Shown here one piece after another: positions 46,810 through 57,769 of a stretch of DNA of 64,000 nt. The translations under genes and the position numbers were made by a program. Where the stretch lies: positions 1 through 64,000 of the forward strand of contig CAINHO010000004.1 of assembly GCA_903848935.1 (NCBI GenBank), in the 5' to 3' direction. The stretch comes from an uncultured Pseudomonadota bacterium (GTDB taxonomy: Bacteria; Pseudomonadota; Gammaproteobacteria; Methylococcales; Methylomonadaceae). How positions within the stretch are numbered: the stretch's first letter is position 1; each line of letters opens with the position of its first letter. Under the pieces are notes generated by a model, which was given only the letters and a program-made list of their open reading frames with translations, was not told the DNA's origin and ran no database searches.

Positions 46810-48273
46810 CTAGCGATTCGACCGTTTAATCCATCGCGACAACCGCGACAACCTCTCATCTGATAATTGTTTCCATTGAAAATGCCATTGCCAATTCCCT
46901 TCGATAGTTCCCGGCGTGTTCATGCGATTCGAACTGTCCAGCTCTAAAATATCCTGCATCGGCAAAATTGCCAATCGCGCCACCGACGCTAATACACACT
47001 TCATCAATGCCGTCGCAATATCCGCATCCTTAGCAATCGCCAATGTTTTGCAAACCAACGTTCGTTCTTCAGGCGTTAATTTTTGCACCCAACCAACGAT
47101 CGTATCATTATCATGCGTGCCGGTATAAACCACGCTGTTTTCTTCGTGATTTTCAGGTAAATACGGATTATCCGCCTCGCCACTGAACGCGAATTGCATA
47201 ATTTTCATACCTGGCAAATTGAATTGTGTGCGTAACGCATTAACTTCTGGAGTGATAACACCTAAATCTTCGGCGATTAACTTAAGATTACTGAACTCCG
47301 CATAAATCGCAGTTAATAAGGCTTCACCTGCCGCTTTCACCCATGTGCCTTTAATGGCATTTGGTTTTTCAGCTGGAATTTCCCACGCCGCCTCCAATCC
47401 CCGAAAGTGATCAATTCGCACAATATCAAACAACGCGACTTGCGTCTTCATACGTTGCAGCCACCAAGTAAAATTAGTTGATTGCAAATAATCCCAATCG
47501 TAATGTGGATTGCCCCAGCGTTGACCCGTTTCAGAAAAATAATCTGGCGGCACACCGGCAACGACCGACATATCACCTTCGGGCGTGAGTTTAAACACCT
47601 TCCGATTCGCCCAAACATCCGCGCTATCGTAAGACACAAAAATCGGCAAATCACCAAAAAGCAAAACGCCTTGTTCATTCGCATAAGTTTTTAATGCTGT
47701 CGATTGTTTAAAAAAAATATATTGCTCAAACTTGACCGTTTCCAACGGTGTTTTTAGAAAAAAACGCACGTCATTCAACGCAGCGAGATTGCGATTTTTA
47801 AAGTCGTCTGCCCAATCGTTCCAACTTTTGCGATTGAACTTCTGCCGTAACACCATGAACAATGCGAAATCATCGAGCCAAAAATGATTCGTTTCGCAAA
47901 AATGTAAAAAATCGGCTTTTTCTGTTTCAGACGCACGAGCTTTAAATCCAGTAAAAGCCTTACTTAACAAACAAGCACGGTGAAGTTCAGAGTGATTGCT
48001 ACAGGTATCACAATGTTCCTCGGCATCCAACCAACCATCCGCGACCAATGAATGCGAACTAATCAACGCTGGATTACCGGCGTGTGCAGAAAGCGATTGA
48101 TAGGGTGAACCATCTTCGTGTGTAATGCCGAGCGGTAAAACCTGCCAAACACTCGCCCCTGCTTCGCGCAAAAAATCGACGAACTGATACGCATCCCGCC
48201 CCAAATCTCGACTCGGTAACGAAGTAATATGTAATAACACGCCAGCACGGCGTTGATTTAAAGTCGCTTTCAT
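46810..48273 (-). CDS. malQ: 4-alpha-glucanotransferase (MalQ)
   Basis: Encodes 487 residues, GH77 family. The catalytic aspartate lies in FDIVRIDHFRGLE, the acid/base glutamate in IAEDLGVITPEV, and the third Asp in THDNDTIVGW. It transfers alpha-1,4-glucan chains between maltooligosaccharides. Last gene of the minus-strand glgC-GH57-malQ operon. Confidence 0.96.
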   Translation of the reverse strand: MKATLNQRRAGVLLHITSLPSRDLGRDAYQFVDFLREAGASVWQVLPLGITHEDGSPYQSLSAHAGNPALISSHSLVADGWLDAEEHCDTCSNHSELHRACLLSKAFTGFKARASETEKADFLHFCETNHFWLDDFALFMVLRQKFNRKSWNDWADDFKNRNLAALNDVRFFLKTPLETVKFEQYIFFKQSTALKTYANEQGVLLFGDLPIFVSYDSADVWANRKVFKLTPEGDMSVVAGVPPDYFSETGQRWGNPHYDWDYLQSTNFTWWLQRMKTQVALFDIVRIDHFRGLEAAWEIPAEKPNAIKGTWVKAAGEALLTAIYAEFSNLKLIAEDLGVITPEVNALRTQFNLPGMKIMQFAFSGEADNPYLPENHEENSVVYTGTHDNDTIVGWVQKLTPEERTLVCKTLAIAKDADIATALMKCVLASVARLAILPMQDILELDSSNRMNTPGTIEGNWQWHFQWKQLSDERLSRLSRWIKRSNR

Positions 48274-48288
48274 GTCGAAGATTCCAAG

Positions 48289-49980
48289 TTAATGTTCAGT
48301 GCCTTTTCGCATCGTGCCGCCCATTGCCGGCATTCCAGAGCCTTGTGTAAACGAAAGAGCCAAATAAGCAGGTGGTTTTTCGCCGAGCAAATAGTACAAA
48401 TTGGTTAAATTCAGCCTAAATTGCTTTTCAAAACTGCTGACGGCATCATTTGGATTGTAATCACCGAACCACCAAAACCAATCAGAACCTTCACAAACCG
48501 CAAGTTGCAAATTCGCTTTTTCGCGCAATTCGTCATCCAATTCTTTAGTTACCATGACGCGATCAAACATTGTTTTAGCCGCGCCCAACATATCCCAACC
48601 ACGGTTTTTGTCGGTGTCGCCAATCCACGTTGAAAATGTGCCATAAACCCAACTGCCAGCCACCAATTTTTTCAACGGTTTTGCCGCGACATTTTGCTTC
48701 ACACATTCTGAAAACGTCGTCATTTGAATGCGTGGATGATTCGATAATCGTCGATATAACGCACTCAAGAAATAAATGCCATTTTCGGGGAAGTATTCCC
48801 ACGCATTTTCGCCATCCATAATAATTGAAACAACAGCATCGGGAATTTCACGATCGGCAATGTGTTCCAAATGGTTGATCAAATCACTCACAGCATCATC
48901 GGCGTGCCATTTTGAATATTGAAAACCGATTAAATCTGATAATCCATCATCACGAAAAAAGCAGTTAATGTCATTTTTTTTCAATTGAAAAGGATGATAA
49001 GTGCTTTCGGGACGGGTATTTTCGGTGCAGGTCAAACTGTTATTTAATACCGCACCGCCACTTGCAACCCAAGTAAATCCAAACTCATCTAACATTTTGA
49101 TGGTTTCTTCGCTCACACTGCCTTCTGACGGCCAGCAACCTTTAGGTGCAAAATCAAAAAAGCGTTTGAACGTTTGCACGCCTTTTTCCAAATGCCACAA
49201 AACACGTTCTTTACCGTTAGGATAAGACTCTAATTCGGGTAATGGCGCGTGTGGCATTGCTTCATGCGTACTTTTTAAATCGAGCAATAATGGCATAATT
49301 GGGTGTGCGTAAGGCGTGACCGATAATTCAATTTGTCCTTTTTCCGCCAGTTTTTTGTAGCGTGCCAAAACGTTCGAAAGTTGATCTGCAATAATATCAA
49401 GCATTTCTAAACGATTCGCCAGCGTGTAATTGCTGCCTTGTGTCAATAGTCTCTGCGCTCGTGGGTCGTTTAATTTAACCGTTTCGCCCAACCACGCTAA
49501 GTGATACCACATCAACAAATCTGCAATAAATTGTACATTGACGTATTGAACAATCTCTTTTTCAATCAGTAAATTCGCCGTTTTGACTAAATGCTTGAAC
49601 TGTGGATAACGATTTACTTGCCGTTCTTCGTTCGCCTTCAAACAATTTTTAATAATTTTTAAAGGTGTACATGGGGTTTTGAAAATCGTGGCATCATCAA
49701 CCAATGCCGCCAATAATTGATCAGTAAATAACGTCTGATTATGCAAATAATCGGTTACTTGACGGGCGTATTCTTCGATTTGCTCCAACAAAATCGGCGC
49801 GAAATTGACCACGACTTTGGCTTCAGGTGCAGCTTCTAAATGCGCCACCATATCGACGTAATCTTTAATAACGTGCAAATACGTCCACGGTAATTTAAAT
49901 TCACCGGTCTGCAAATCACGGTATTCGGGTTGGTGCATGTGCCATGCAATGACTAATTTTAATTTTGTGTTATCGAACAT
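48289..49980 (-). CDS. Glycoside hydrolase family 57 protein
   Basis: Encodes 563 residues. The N-terminal [14 protein letters not shown] motif and a [15 protein letters not shown] segment, in the region of the catalytic nucleophile, are typical of GH57 alpha-amylase-like or branching enzymes. The substrate, probably glycogen or maltodextrins, is inferred from its neighbours. It overlaps glgC by 11 bp and precedes malQ by 15 bp. Confidence 0.92.
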   Translation of the reverse strand: MFDNTKLKLVIAWHMHQPEYRDLQTGEFKLPWTYLHVIKDYVDMVAHLEAAPEAKVVVNFAPILLEQIEEYARQVTDYLHNQTLFTDQLLAALVDDATIFKTPCTPLKIIKNCLKANEERQVNRYPQFKHLVKTANLLIEKEIVQYVNVQFIADLLMWYHLAWLGETVKLNDPRAQRLLTQGSNYTLANRLEMLDIIADQLSNVLARYKKLAEKGQIELSVTPYAHPIMPLLLDLKSTHEAMPHAPLPELESYPNGKERVLWHLEKGVQTFKRFFDFAPKGCWPSEGSVSEETIKMLDEFGFTWVASGGAVLNNSLTCTENTRPESTYHPFQLKKNDINCFFRDDGLSDLIGFQYSKWHADDAVSDLINHLEHIADREIPDAVVSIIMDGENAWEYFPENGIYFLSALYRRLSNHPRIQMTTFSECVKQNVAAKPLKKLVAGSWVYGTFSTWIGDTDKNRGWDMLGAAKTMFDRVMVTKELDDELREKANLQLAVCEGSDWFWWFGDYNPNDAVSSFEKQFRLNLTNLYYLLGEKPPAYLALSFTQGSGMPAMGGTMRKGTEH

Positions 49981-51250
49981 AATGTCTTCTCATTCCTAAC
50001 ATTTCAGGGGTTACTAATACGACGCCACCAGGGCTGATGTGGTAGCGTAACTTATCTTCAGCGTAATTTTCACCGATAATCGTGCCTTCGGGAATGTCGC
50101 AACCTTTTTCGATGATGGCACGAGTGATGCGGCAATGACGACCGATATTTACATCAGGCAACACAATCGTATCTTGAATCGTGCTGTAAGAATTGACCCG
50201 TACATTCGAAAATAACAACGAATGTCGAACGGTTGCGCCGGATACCACACAACCACCAGAAATCATTGAATCGACTGCAATACCACGACGATCATCTTCA
50301 TCAAAAACGAATTTTGCCGGCGGCGTTTGTTCTTGATACGTCCAAATAGGCCATTTTTTGTCGTACAAATTCAAATCAGGATGTACGCCAATCAATTCCA
50401 TATTTGCCGCCCAATAGGCATCAATCGTACCTACATCGCGCCAATAACTTTGTGCGCCATTTTGTAAATCTAAGAACGGATACGCATTCACGACATGATC
50501 ACGAATCACTTTTGGAATAATATCGTGACCAAAATCATGTGTTGATTCTGGGTCGTCCGCGTCTTTTACTAATTGCTCAAACAAAAATTCGGTACTAAAA
50601 ACATAAATCCCCATCGATGCTAACGCCGTATCGGTGCGTCCTGGCATCACAGGCGGATGTTCAGGTTTTTCTACAAAAGCCCGCACACGACGATAATCAT
50701 CCACATCCATCACACCAAAAGCGGTAGCTTCTTCGAGCGAAACTTCAATACAGCCAATCGTTAAATCGGCGCGTTTTGCCACATGATCGGCGAGCATTGC
50801 ACCATAATCCATTTTGTAAATATGATCGCCGGCAAGAACTAAAATGTAATCCGGAAAACGGGTTCGCAAAATATCAATATTTTGATAAATCGCATCAGCG
50901 GTGCCTTTGTACCAAGAGTCTTCACTGTGACGTTGTTGTGCCGGCATTAAATCTACATACTCACCGAATTCGCCGCGTAAAAATCCCCATCCTTGTTGGA
51001 TGTGGCGAATCAGAGAATCAGATTTATATTGTGTCAAAATGCCAATTTTACGAATGCCGGAATTGACACAATTCGACAATGGAAAATCAATAATGCGAAA
51101 TTTACCCCCAAATGGTACGGCGGGTTTCGCTCGCCAATCGGTCATGTTTTTTAAGCGTGAACCACGCCCGCCTGCCAAAATCAAAGCAATGGTGTTACGG
51201 GTGAGCTGACTGACAAAACGATCAGTATTTAAATTAGATGATGTCGGCAT
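49970..51250 (-). CDS. glgC: Glucose-1-phosphate adenylyltransferase (GlgC)
   Basis: Encodes 426 residues from the ATG at 51250, with GGGAG 7 bp upstream; a TTG five codons earlier is less likely. [15 protein letters not shown] binds the nucleotide, [16 protein letters not shown] follows, and the C-terminal hexapeptide beta-helix starts near residue 300. It makes ADP-glucose, the donor for glycogen. It diverges from glgB across a 92-bp gap. Confidence 0.97.
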   Translation of the reverse strand: MPTSSNLNTDRFVSQLTRNTIALILAGGRGSRLKNMTDWRAKPAVPFGGKFRIIDFPLSNCVNSGIRKIGILTQYKSDSLIRHIQQGWGFLRGEFGEYVDLMPAQQRHSEDSWYKGTADAIYQNIDILRTRFPDYILVLAGDHIYKMDYGAMLADHVAKRADLTIGCIEVSLEEATAFGVMDVDDYRRVRAFVEKPEHPPVMPGRTDTALASMGIYVFSTEFLFEQLVKDADDPESTHDFGHDIIPKVIRDHVVNAYPFLDLQNGAQSYWRDVGTIDAYWAANMELIGVHPDLNLYDKKWPIWTYQEQTPPAKFVFDEDDRRGIAVDSMISGGCVVSGATVRHSLLFSNVRVNSYSTIQDTIVLPDVNIGRHCRITRAIIEKGCDIPEGTIIGENYAEDKLRYHISPGGVVLVTPEMLGMRRHYVR

Positions 51251-51293
51251 GTTTAAATCTCCCAATTATTTATATAGATACACAACTTTTTTT

Positions 51294-51313
51294 GTTTGCT
51301 AAACTTCGCAAAC
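51294..51313. promoter_or_regulatory. Inverted repeat in the divergent glgC / glgB promoter region
   Basis: GTTTGC and GCAAAC form a perfect 6-bp inverted repeat with an 8-bp spacer, in the middle of the 92-bp spacer between glgC and glgB. It could be an operator that controls both sides, but no factor is known. Confidence 0.35.
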
Positions 51314-51342
51314 ATTATCTTACTACCTTGAGGCTATTCCTA

Positions 51343-53517
51343 GTGAAAAAGCAAGCTCCCGTTACCCTTGACTTCGATTCAGTCAAAATCGCCGCTGCAC
51401 AGCATCATAATCCTTTTTGTGTGCTAGGTCGTCACCCCAAAAACAATAAAATTCATGTTCGACTGTATTTACCTTATGCCGAAACCGTTCATTTTACCCA
51501 CGACAATGTTGCAATTTCGCGTATTGCTGGTACGGATTTTTTTGAATATATCGCCAAAAAAGGTGAATTACCGCCCCACTACCTAATTTCATGGTTGGAC
51601 AAAGACGGTCACACGCACGAAAGCTATGATCCGTATGACTTCGGCGTGCAGTTGCCAGAGTTTGATTTGCATTTATTTGGTGAAGGTAAACATTGGCATA
51701 TTTATCAAAAACTCGGCGCACATTTGCACACAGCAGATGGCATTAAGGGCGTGCTATTTGCGGTGTGGGCTCCGAATGCTGGACGTGTCAGTGTTGTCGG
51801 CGATTTCAATCGTTGGGACGGACGTTGCCACCCAATGCGGAGTTTAGGCGGTGGCGGTGTGTGGGAATTATTTATTCCAGAACTTGCCGAAGGGTGCGTT
51901 TATAAATTTGAAATACTGAATCGCGCCAGCGGTGAAGTGTTGGTTAAAACCGATCCTTACGGGCAGCAATTTGAATATCGTCCCGACACGGCTGCGGTAG
52001 TTGTCAATCAAAATACTTATGAATGGCAAGACACCAACTGGTTACAACAACGCGCTCAATTCGATTGGTTGCACCAACCGATGTCAATTTACGAAGTGCA
52101 TTTAGGCTCGTGGAAACGCGATGCCCAAGGGCAATTCTTGAATTACCGCGAACTCGCGGCAGAGTTGGTCGAATACGTTAAAGAACTCGGTTTCACGCAT
52201 ATTGAATTGTTGCCGATTACTGAACATCCGCTCGATGATTCGTGGGGTTATCAAACCACCGGTTATTTCGCACCAACCAGTCGTTTCGGAACTCCAGACG
52301 ATTTCCGTTATTTCGTCGATTGCTGCCATCAAAATAACATTGGCGTGATTCTCGATTGGGTTCCTGCACATTTCCCCAAAGATAGTTTTGCCTTAGCCCG
52401 TTTCGACGGCAGTGCGTTGTATGAGCATGAAGATCCGCGCAAAGGTGAACATCGTGATTGGGGAACGTTGATTTATAATTTCGGACGCACTGAAGTTCGG
52501 AACTTTTTGCTGTCGAGCGCAGTTTTTTGGTTAGAAGAATTTCATCTTGATGGTTTGCGTGTGGATGCCGTCGCATCGATGTTGTATTTAGATTATTCCC
52601 GCGAAGCTAATGATTGGGTGCCAAATTGTTACGGTGGCAATGAAAATTTAGAAGCGATTGATTTTCTACGCGAACTGAATACGATTACCCATCAGCAACA
52701 TCCTGGCACCGTGATTATGGCGGAAGAATCCACGTCGTGGCCGCAAGTCACTCGTCCAACCTGGGCGGGCGGTTTAGGGTTTTCGATGAAATGGAATATG
52801 GGCTGGATGCACGATGTTTTAGCCTATATGCAGCAAGATTCTATTCATCGCCAATACCATCACAATCAGCTGACGTTCGGTATGTTGTATGCGTTTAGTG
52901 AAAACTTCACTTTGCCTTTTTCACACGATGAAGTGGTTCACGGCAAAGGTTCGATGCTGAATAAAATGATGGGTGACGAATGGCAAAAATTTGCAAATTT
53001 GCGCTTGTTATACACGTTCATGTTTGCGTATCCAGGTAAAAAATTGCTGTTTATGGGCAATGAATTCGGTCAAGGCACCGAATGGAATTTCAGACGGAAT
53101 TTAGATTGGTACGTCTTGCAATATCCACAACACAGCGGTTTACAAACGTTGGTGAAAGATTTAAATCATTTATATATCAGCGAACCCGCATTGCATCAGT
53201 ATGATTTTGAGCAACGTGGTTTTGATTGGATTGATTGCCATGACGTACAAAAATCGATTTTGTGTTTTCGGCGTAATCACGGGCAAGAGCATTTGATTAT
53301 CGTGTTAAATTTCACACCGGTAATTCGTGAAAATTATCGCGTCGGCGTACCGGTAAAAGGCACTTATCGGGAAATTTTCAATTCCGACTCTGAGTATTAC
53401 GCTGGCTCCAATATCGGCAGTGGCGTGATTGATTCAGATGATGAACCGTGGATGAATCAGCTGAATTCTATCGTCTTAACGCTGCCTCCTTTGGGCGCAG
53501 TCATTTTAAAAATTTAG
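51343..53517 (+). CDS. glgB: 1,4-alpha-glucan branching enzyme (GlgB)
   Basis: Encodes 724 residues from a GTG at 51343, with GAGG 9 bp upstream; a longer in-frame extension would overlap the glgC start and is rejected. A CBM48 domain (about residues 20-200) precedes the GH13 barrel. DGLRVDAV has the nucleophile, MAEESTSWP the acid/base, and FSHDEVVHG the third acid. It adds alpha-1,6 branches to glycogen. glgA follows 36 bp downstream. Confidence 0.96.
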   Translation: MKKQAPVTLDFDSVKIAAAQHHNPFCVLGRHPKNNKIHVRLYLPYAETVHFTHDNVAISRIAGTDFFEYIAKKGELPPHYLISWLDKDGHTHESYDPYDFGVQLPEFDLHLFGEGKHWHIYQKLGAHLHTADGIKGVLFAVWAPNAGRVSVVGDFNRWDGRCHPMRSLGGGGVWELFIPELAEGCVYKFEILNRASGEVLVKTDPYGQQFEYRPDTAAVVVNQNTYEWQDTNWLQQRAQFDWLHQPMSIYEVHLGSWKRDAQGQFLNYRELAAELVEYVKELGFTHIELLPITEHPLDDSWGYQTTGYFAPTSRFGTPDDFRYFVDCCHQNNIGVILDWVPAHFPKDSFALARFDGSALYEHEDPRKGEHRDWGTLIYNFGRTEVRNFLLSSAVFWLEEFHLDGLRVDAVASMLYLDYSREANDWVPNCYGGNENLEAIDFLRELNTITHQQHPGTVIMAEESTSWPQVTRPTWAGGLGFSMKWNMGWMHDVLAYMQQDSIHRQYHHNQLTFGMLYAFSENFTLPFSHDEVVHGKGSMLNKMMGDEWQKFANLRLLYTFMFAYPGKKLLFMGNEFGQGTEWNFRRNLDWYVLQYPQHSGLQTLVKDLNHLYISEPALHQYDFEQRGFDWIDCHDVQKSILCFRRNHGQEHLIIVLNFTPVIRENYRVGVPVKGTYREIFNSDSEYYAGSNIGSGVIDSDDEPWMNQLNSIVLTLPPLGAVILKI

Positions 53518-53553
53518 TTTATTGCTGAATAGGCAACTTAAAAATTACGAATT

Positions 53554-54987
53554 ATGAAAAAAATTCTTTTTGTCACGAGTGAAGTACATCCGCTTATTAA
53601 AACGGGTGGGCTTGCTGACGTATCGAGTAGTTTGCCTAAAGCCTTAACGGCATTGGGACAAGAAGTAAAACTGATTTTGCCGAATTATCACGGGTTGAAA
53701 TTAGGGCAAATCCCTAATGTCATTGCGTTATTTCGGATTGGTCGTCATACGGTACAACTATTAGAAACGATGTTGCCTCACAGTAGCGTCGTTGTGTGGC
53801 TAGTGGATTGTCCCGAATTTTTTAATATGGCGGGCAACCCGTATGTAGATGCGGCAGGAAATGCTCACCCAAATAATGCCGAGCGATTTGCGTTATTTTG
53901 TCGTGCGGCAATTGAAGTGGCGATGAATCGCGTGCAGCTGAATTGGAAAGCAGACGTGGTGCATTGTAATGATTGGCAAACCGGCTTAGTACCGGCATTG
54001 TTATCATTGGAATATCAATGTCCGACAACGGTTTTCACGATTCATAATCTGGCGTACCAAGGATTATTTACCGGATTAACCGCTGCGTTGTTGCAGTTAC
54101 CCGGTCAATTGCTTTCGCCGGATGGGTTGGAATTTCACGGCATGATTTCGTTTATTAAAGGCGGCATTGTGTATGCGGATAAAATCACCACCGTCAGTCC
54201 CACTTACGCGCAAGATATTCAAACGCCGGAATTGGGCTATGGTTTGGAAGGATTGCTAATCTATCGTGATGAGGATTTAACCGGCATTATCAATGGGGTG
54301 GATGGTGATTGGAATACAGAAGAAGATCCTCTGATTGCCCAAAATTACAATTCGTCTTCATTAAACGATAAGGTCATAAATAAAACCGCCTTACAAGCAC
54401 GATTAAATTTACCAATTGATGAAAAAGTGTTTGTGCTGGGTTTAATTAGTCGATTAGTCGAGCAAAAAGGCATCGATATGCTGTTGGATTGTTTGCCTGA
54501 ACTACTGACTTTGCCGCTGCAAATCGTCATATTGGGTGCGGGGGATAAAGAGTTTGAGCGTCGTTTGCAACAATTCGCCGCTGCCTATCCGCACAAAATG
54601 ACGTTGATTGTCGGATATGACGAAGCGTTGGCACACCAAATTGAAGCCGGCGCAGATGTATTTTTAATGCCGTCGCGTTTTGAACCATGTGGTTTAAATC
54701 AAATGTATAGCCAACGTTATGGCACCTTGCCAATCGTTCGGAATACCGGCGGCTTGGCGGATACCGTGGTCGATACGTTGCCGGAAACGATAGCAAATCA
54801 CACCGCAACGGGCTTTATATTTAACGATGCACACGCCGGTACCTTCTTGGAAGCGATTAAACGTGCCACACTTTTATACAGTTTTCCAGAGGTTTGGCGG
54901 CAGTTACAAGTTAACGCGATGAGCCGTGATTTTTCATGGCAAAACAGCGCGGCGCAGTATTTAGAGTTATACGAAAGTATTGAATAA
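53554..54987 (+). CDS. glgA: Glycogen synthase (GlgA, ADP-glucose type)
   Basis: Encodes 477 residues, GT5 family. The N-terminal IKTGGLADVSSSLPKAL loop binds ADP-glucose, GLISRLVEQKGIDML and PSRFEPCGLNQMYSQRYG with NTGGLADTV complete the GT-B fold. It extends glycogen with glucose from GlgC. An intrinsic terminator follows within the 3' end of the convergent MOSC gene. Confidence 0.97.
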   Translation: MKKILFVTSEVHPLIKTGGLADVSSSLPKALTALGQEVKLILPNYHGLKLGQIPNVIALFRIGRHTVQLLETMLPHSSVVVWLVDCPEFFNMAGNPYVDAAGNAHPNNAERFALFCRAAIEVAMNRVQLNWKADVVHCNDWQTGLVPALLSLEYQCPTTVFTIHNLAYQGLFTGLTAALLQLPGQLLSPDGLEFHGMISFIKGGIVYADKITTVSPTYAQDIQTPELGYGLEGLLIYRDEDLTGIINGVDGDWNTEEDPLIAQNYNSSSLNDKVINKTALQARLNLPIDEKVFVLGLISRLVEQKGIDMLLDCLPELLTLPLQIVILGAGDKEFERRLQQFAAAYPHKMTLIVGYDEALAHQIEAGADVFLMPSRFEPCGLNQMYSQRYGTLPIVRNTGGLADTVVDTLPETIANHTATGFIFNDAHAGTFLEAIKRATLLYSFPEVWRQLQVNAMSRDFSWQNSAAQYLELYESIE

Positions 54988-54997
54988 CGTGCCTGAT

Positions 54998-55816
54998 TTA
55001 GACAATCGGCGGCAATTTGTCGCCGATTATTTTTATGTCCACACTCTGCCCCACTTTTAACTCTCCGCACTGATTGTGCAACGCATTTTGTCCAAAATAA
55101 ATTTTGTTCTGCCACTTCCGCAAACGATTTAACGTCGTCAACGGCTCCTTGCCCACTTCTGCTGTTTTAGGATTTATGGCTGGCACTGAACAACGTGAAC
55201 ACGGTTTTGGCAAACGAAAATCAATGTTACCAATCCGAATTTCTCGCCACGAATCTTCGGCGTAAGCGTCACAACCAGCAATCACTAAATTTGGTCGAAA
55301 CCGCGCCATTTCAATAGGGATTTCTAGCGCATCATTCAGCGCGTTCAACGAATTTTCAGACACAATCAAAAACGGAAAACCATCAGCAAATGCCACACGA
55401 TCAGCGTCATTCGCGTAAGTTAAATCTACGCCACGCTTGGTTTCTGGCGGCAAATAAACCAATTGACACGGCATATTCAAAACCTCACTAAACCACGCAT
55501 CAGCTTCGTTGGAAACGTGTTGCGCGTCACAACAATCTTTCCACACGGTACTTTGAATAATCGCTCCACCACTCGATTCAAGCGGCAACGTAAAATCTGC
55601 AAAATTCGGCGCGGATAAAATCAATTCAACATCCGTCAAACGGGTTTGAATTAACGCCATTTTCGGCAACCGGCGTTGACTGAAAAATTGTCCGTGTTCG
55701 TCAACCAACATCCATTGCCGGTCATAACGCAAACCCGTTTCGACCACGTCCCATTGTGCAACACGAATGCCCGCCAACGATTTTACTGGGTAAATAAAAA
55801 TGTCGTTCAATGTCAT
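54998..55816 (-). CDS. MOSC domain protein (YcbX-like)
   Basis: Encodes 272 residues. An N-terminal MOSC_N beta-barrel (YPVKSLAGIRVAQWDV, YDRQWMLVDE) is followed by a MOSC domain with FRPNLVIAG and the PCSRCSV motif, whose Cys likely binds the molybdenum cofactor. YcbX-type proteins reduce N-hydroxylated compounds in E. coli. The C-terminal ferredoxin domain of E. coli YcbX is absent, so an external partner is needed. It lies 8 bp after the YgfX-like gene. Confidence 0.9.
   Translation of the reverse strand: MTLNDIFIYPVKSLAGIRVAQWDVVETGLRYDRQWMLVDEHGQFFSQRRLPKMALIQTRLTDVELILSAPNFADFTLPLESSGGAIIQSTVWKDCCDAQHVSNEADAWFSEVLNMPCQLVYLPPETKRGVDLTYANDADRVAFADGFPFLIVSENSLNALNDALEIPIEMARFRPNLVIAGCDAYAEDSWREIRIGNIDFRLPKPCSRCSVPAINPKTAEVGKEPLTTLNRLRKWQNKIYFGQNALHNQCGELKVGQSVDIKIIGDKLPPIV
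55000..55036 (+). terminator. Intrinsic terminator after glgA, inside the MOSC gene 3' end
   Basis: Stem aatcggcg/cgccgatt (55004-55011 with 55021-55028) with a 9-nt loop, followed by ATTTTTAT. It overlaps the last codons of the MOSC gene on the other strand, so the same bases encode the MOSC C-terminus. Confidence 0.7.
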
Positions 55817-55823
55817 AATAATT

Positions 55824-56234
55824 TCACTGATAAGTTTTTAAGGTGACTATCAATTGGCGATAATCGTTGATATTTGGTAAAAGTGCATCGTGAAAAATAA
55901 CACGATAAAACTTTTCACCATTCATTTGGTAATGCAGAAAAATAAACAGCTTTGAAATCACAGTTGACGGCAAAATTTCAATCGGTTGAGTCGCACTTGC
56001 TTCGAGAATTTGCCAGCTATTTTCATCGTCATAATCTAATCGCCAATTTTCACACGCCAATCGTTTTAACGTAAATCCACCCTGTAACAAAATGAAAATC
56101 GCGAAACTTAATTTAAAAACCAGTGGCAACGCATTTAGAAAACACGCGATCAACGCTAACATATAACCCATTCCCAACAATCGAATGAGCCATTTTGACG
56201 TAGTAAATTGCCACGAATACGCTGCCGATTTCAT
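55824..56234 (-). CDS. YgfX/CptA-like membrane protein
   Basis: Encodes 136 residues from the ATG at 56234 (MKSAAYSWQFTTSKW). Two close membrane helices (about residues 22-55) precede a small cytosolic beta-rich domain ending in FHDALLPNINDYRQLIVTLK, which fits the YgfX family. Those proteins act with SdhE and were linked to MreB/FtsZ inhibition. No sdhE is nearby, so the role is unclear. The start overlaps the transglycosylase stop as ATGA. Confidence 0.65.
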   Translation of the reverse strand: MKSAAYSWQFTTSKWLIRLLGMGYMLALIACFLNALPLVFKLSFAIFILLQGGFTLKRLACENWRLDYDDENSWQILEASATQPIEILPSTVISKLFIFLHYQMNGEKFYRVIFHDALLPNINDYRQLIVTLKTYQ

Positions 56235-56809
56235 CGTAAACCACACGCGCCGAGTTGTTGTTGAAATTGTTGAGCGCGATTAGCAACATTGTTTGAAATC
56301 TGTAGCAACCACGGTTTTTGATTATAAGTTTGCTTTTGAAAACCGCCGTGACCTTCATGATAAGCGAGGTACAAATTGCGCGTATCCGTTTTAGCGATAC
56401 CCAGTTTTTTATAACTGGTTTGTGAATACCAGCCGATGAAATCACACGCATCGGCAAATTTATCGCGTTGGGCAGAACCATTGCCACTTTTACGTTGATA
56501 ATCATCCCACGTTTCGTCCTTTGCTTGCGGATAACCGTAAGCACTACTGCCAAAACCTAACCATGAAAAAAATCCGCTAGGCGGCGCGGCATCGGCGACG
56601 AAATGCGATTCTTGGTGCATAATCGCCATTTGTACCGGCACGGGAACGCCCCATTTTTTATAGGTCGCGTTGCTGGCATTATACCAACCATGTTTTTGTT
56701 TAAATATCGCACACAAATTTTCGGTATTGCGCGGCGTAGTTGGAATAGTGCTGCACGCGGTTAAGACGTAAGTCGCGAAGCATAAAACTAAAACGGAAAT
56801 TTTGGACAT
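56231..56809 (-). CDS. Lytic transglycosylase-like lipoprotein
   Basis: Encodes 192 residues. A lipoprotein signal with lipobox LTAC is followed by an SLT-like domain: MAIMHQESHFVADA supplies the likely catalytic Glu, then GFGSSAYGYPQAKDETW and a C-terminal AYHEGHGGF motif. Such proteins cleave peptidoglycan glycans at the outer membrane. The family is known in gammaproteobacteria but poorly studied. It is coupled to the YgfX-like gene downstream. Confidence 0.82.
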   Translation of the reverse strand: MSKISVLVLCFATYVLTACSTIPTTPRNTENLCAIFKQKHGWYNASNATYKKWGVPVPVQMAIMHQESHFVADAAPPSGFFSWLGFGSSAYGYPQAKDETWDDYQRKSGNGSAQRDKFADACDFIGWYSQTSYKKLGIAKTDTRNLYLAYHEGHGGFQKQTYNQKPWLLQISNNVANRAQQFQQQLGACGLR

Positions 56810-56890
56810 TCGATTCAGAAATAAAAATAAAAAAACGCGCTACGATGCTTTTGGCGCAATGCTGATAAAATACCACCTTTAAAGCAAATC

Positions 56891-56923
56891 CCCCAAACCC
56901 CCTTCAAAAAAGGGGCTTTTTTT
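56891..56923 (+). terminator. Terminator-like hairpin in the trpC leader
   Basis: CCCCTT (56899-56904) pairs with AAGGGG (56910-56915) around a 5-nt loop and is followed by CTTTTTTTT, ending 15 bp before the trpC ATG. It may be an upstream terminator, an attenuator, or a copy of a C-rich intergenic repeat. Confidence 0.55.
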
Positions 56924-56938
56924 AACCTTGAGCCTTTT

Positions 56939-57739
56939 ATGACTAACATCCCTGATATTTTAAAAACCATTCTCGCTAAAAAAGAAGAAGAAGTCGCACG
57001 TCGTCGCATCCAAACCCCGATAGAATTATTGCAAGACATCGCCAGCGGCGTTGAAAAACCACGCGGTTTTTATGCCGCATTGCAACGTAAAGCGGCGTTG
57101 AAACAACCAGCAATTATTGCTGAAATCAAAAAAGCATCGCCTAGTCAGGGCGTGATTCGCGAAAACTTTCAACCGCTCACCATCGCTCAGGATTACGCCA
57201 TGAATGGTGCGACGTGTTTATCGGTTTTGACTGATAAAGAATTTTTTCAAGGTTCAGAAGCGTATTTGCAAATGGTGCATGATCGTTGCCCGCTACCGGT
57301 TTTGCGTAAAGATTTCATGATTGATGCGTATCAAATTCATGAATCACGGGCATTGGGTGCGGATTGTATTTTGCTGATTGTCGCGGCGTTGGACGATGCC
57401 AAGCTGCATGAATTATCAGATTGTGCAACGCAATTGGGGATGGATATTTTGGTGGAAGTGCATGATGCGGACGAATTACAACGCGCGTTAACACTCGACA
57501 CCAAATTGATTGGCATTAACAACCGCAATTTGCGGACGTTTGAAACCAATTTGCAAACGACATTAACGTTAAAAGATTCGATTCCGGCGGATCGTTTGGT
57601 GATTACCGAAAGCGGTATTCATACGCGCGACGATGTGGAATTGATGCTGACGAATGATGTTTATACGTTCTTGGTGGGTGAAGCATTTATGCGCGTAGAG
57701 CAGTCGGGGCAAAAAATGCGTGAGTTGTTTGCGCTGTAG
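56939..57739 (+). CDS. trpC: Indole-3-glycerol phosphate synthase (TrpC)
   Basis: Encodes 266 residues as a free-standing TIM barrel. [42 protein letters not shown] and [11 protein letters not shown] hold the catalytic Lys and Glu residues. It closes the indole ring in tryptophan synthesis. It stands apart from other trp genes. A terminator-like hairpin lies directly upstream. Confidence 0.97.
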   Translation: MTNIPDILKTILAKKEEEVARRRIQTPIELLQDIASGVEKPRGFYAALQRKAALKQPAIIAEIKKASPSQGVIRENFQPLTIAQDYAMNGATCLSVLTDKEFFQGSEAYLQMVHDRCPLPVLRKDFMIDAYQIHESRALGADCILLIVAALDDAKLHELSDCATQLGMDILVEVHDADELQRALTLDTKLIGINNRNLRTFETNLQTTLTLKDSIPADRLVITESGIHTRDDVELMLTNDVYTFLVGEAFMRVEQSGQKMRELFAL

Positions 57740-57769
57740 ATTTTATGAATTTCAAGAGAATACAAAAAT

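Noticed and set aside
48289-49980. Whether the GH57 gene is a second branching enzyme
   Set aside because: GH57 includes both amylases and branching enzymes, and I cannot tell them apart from the motifs seen, so only the family is given.
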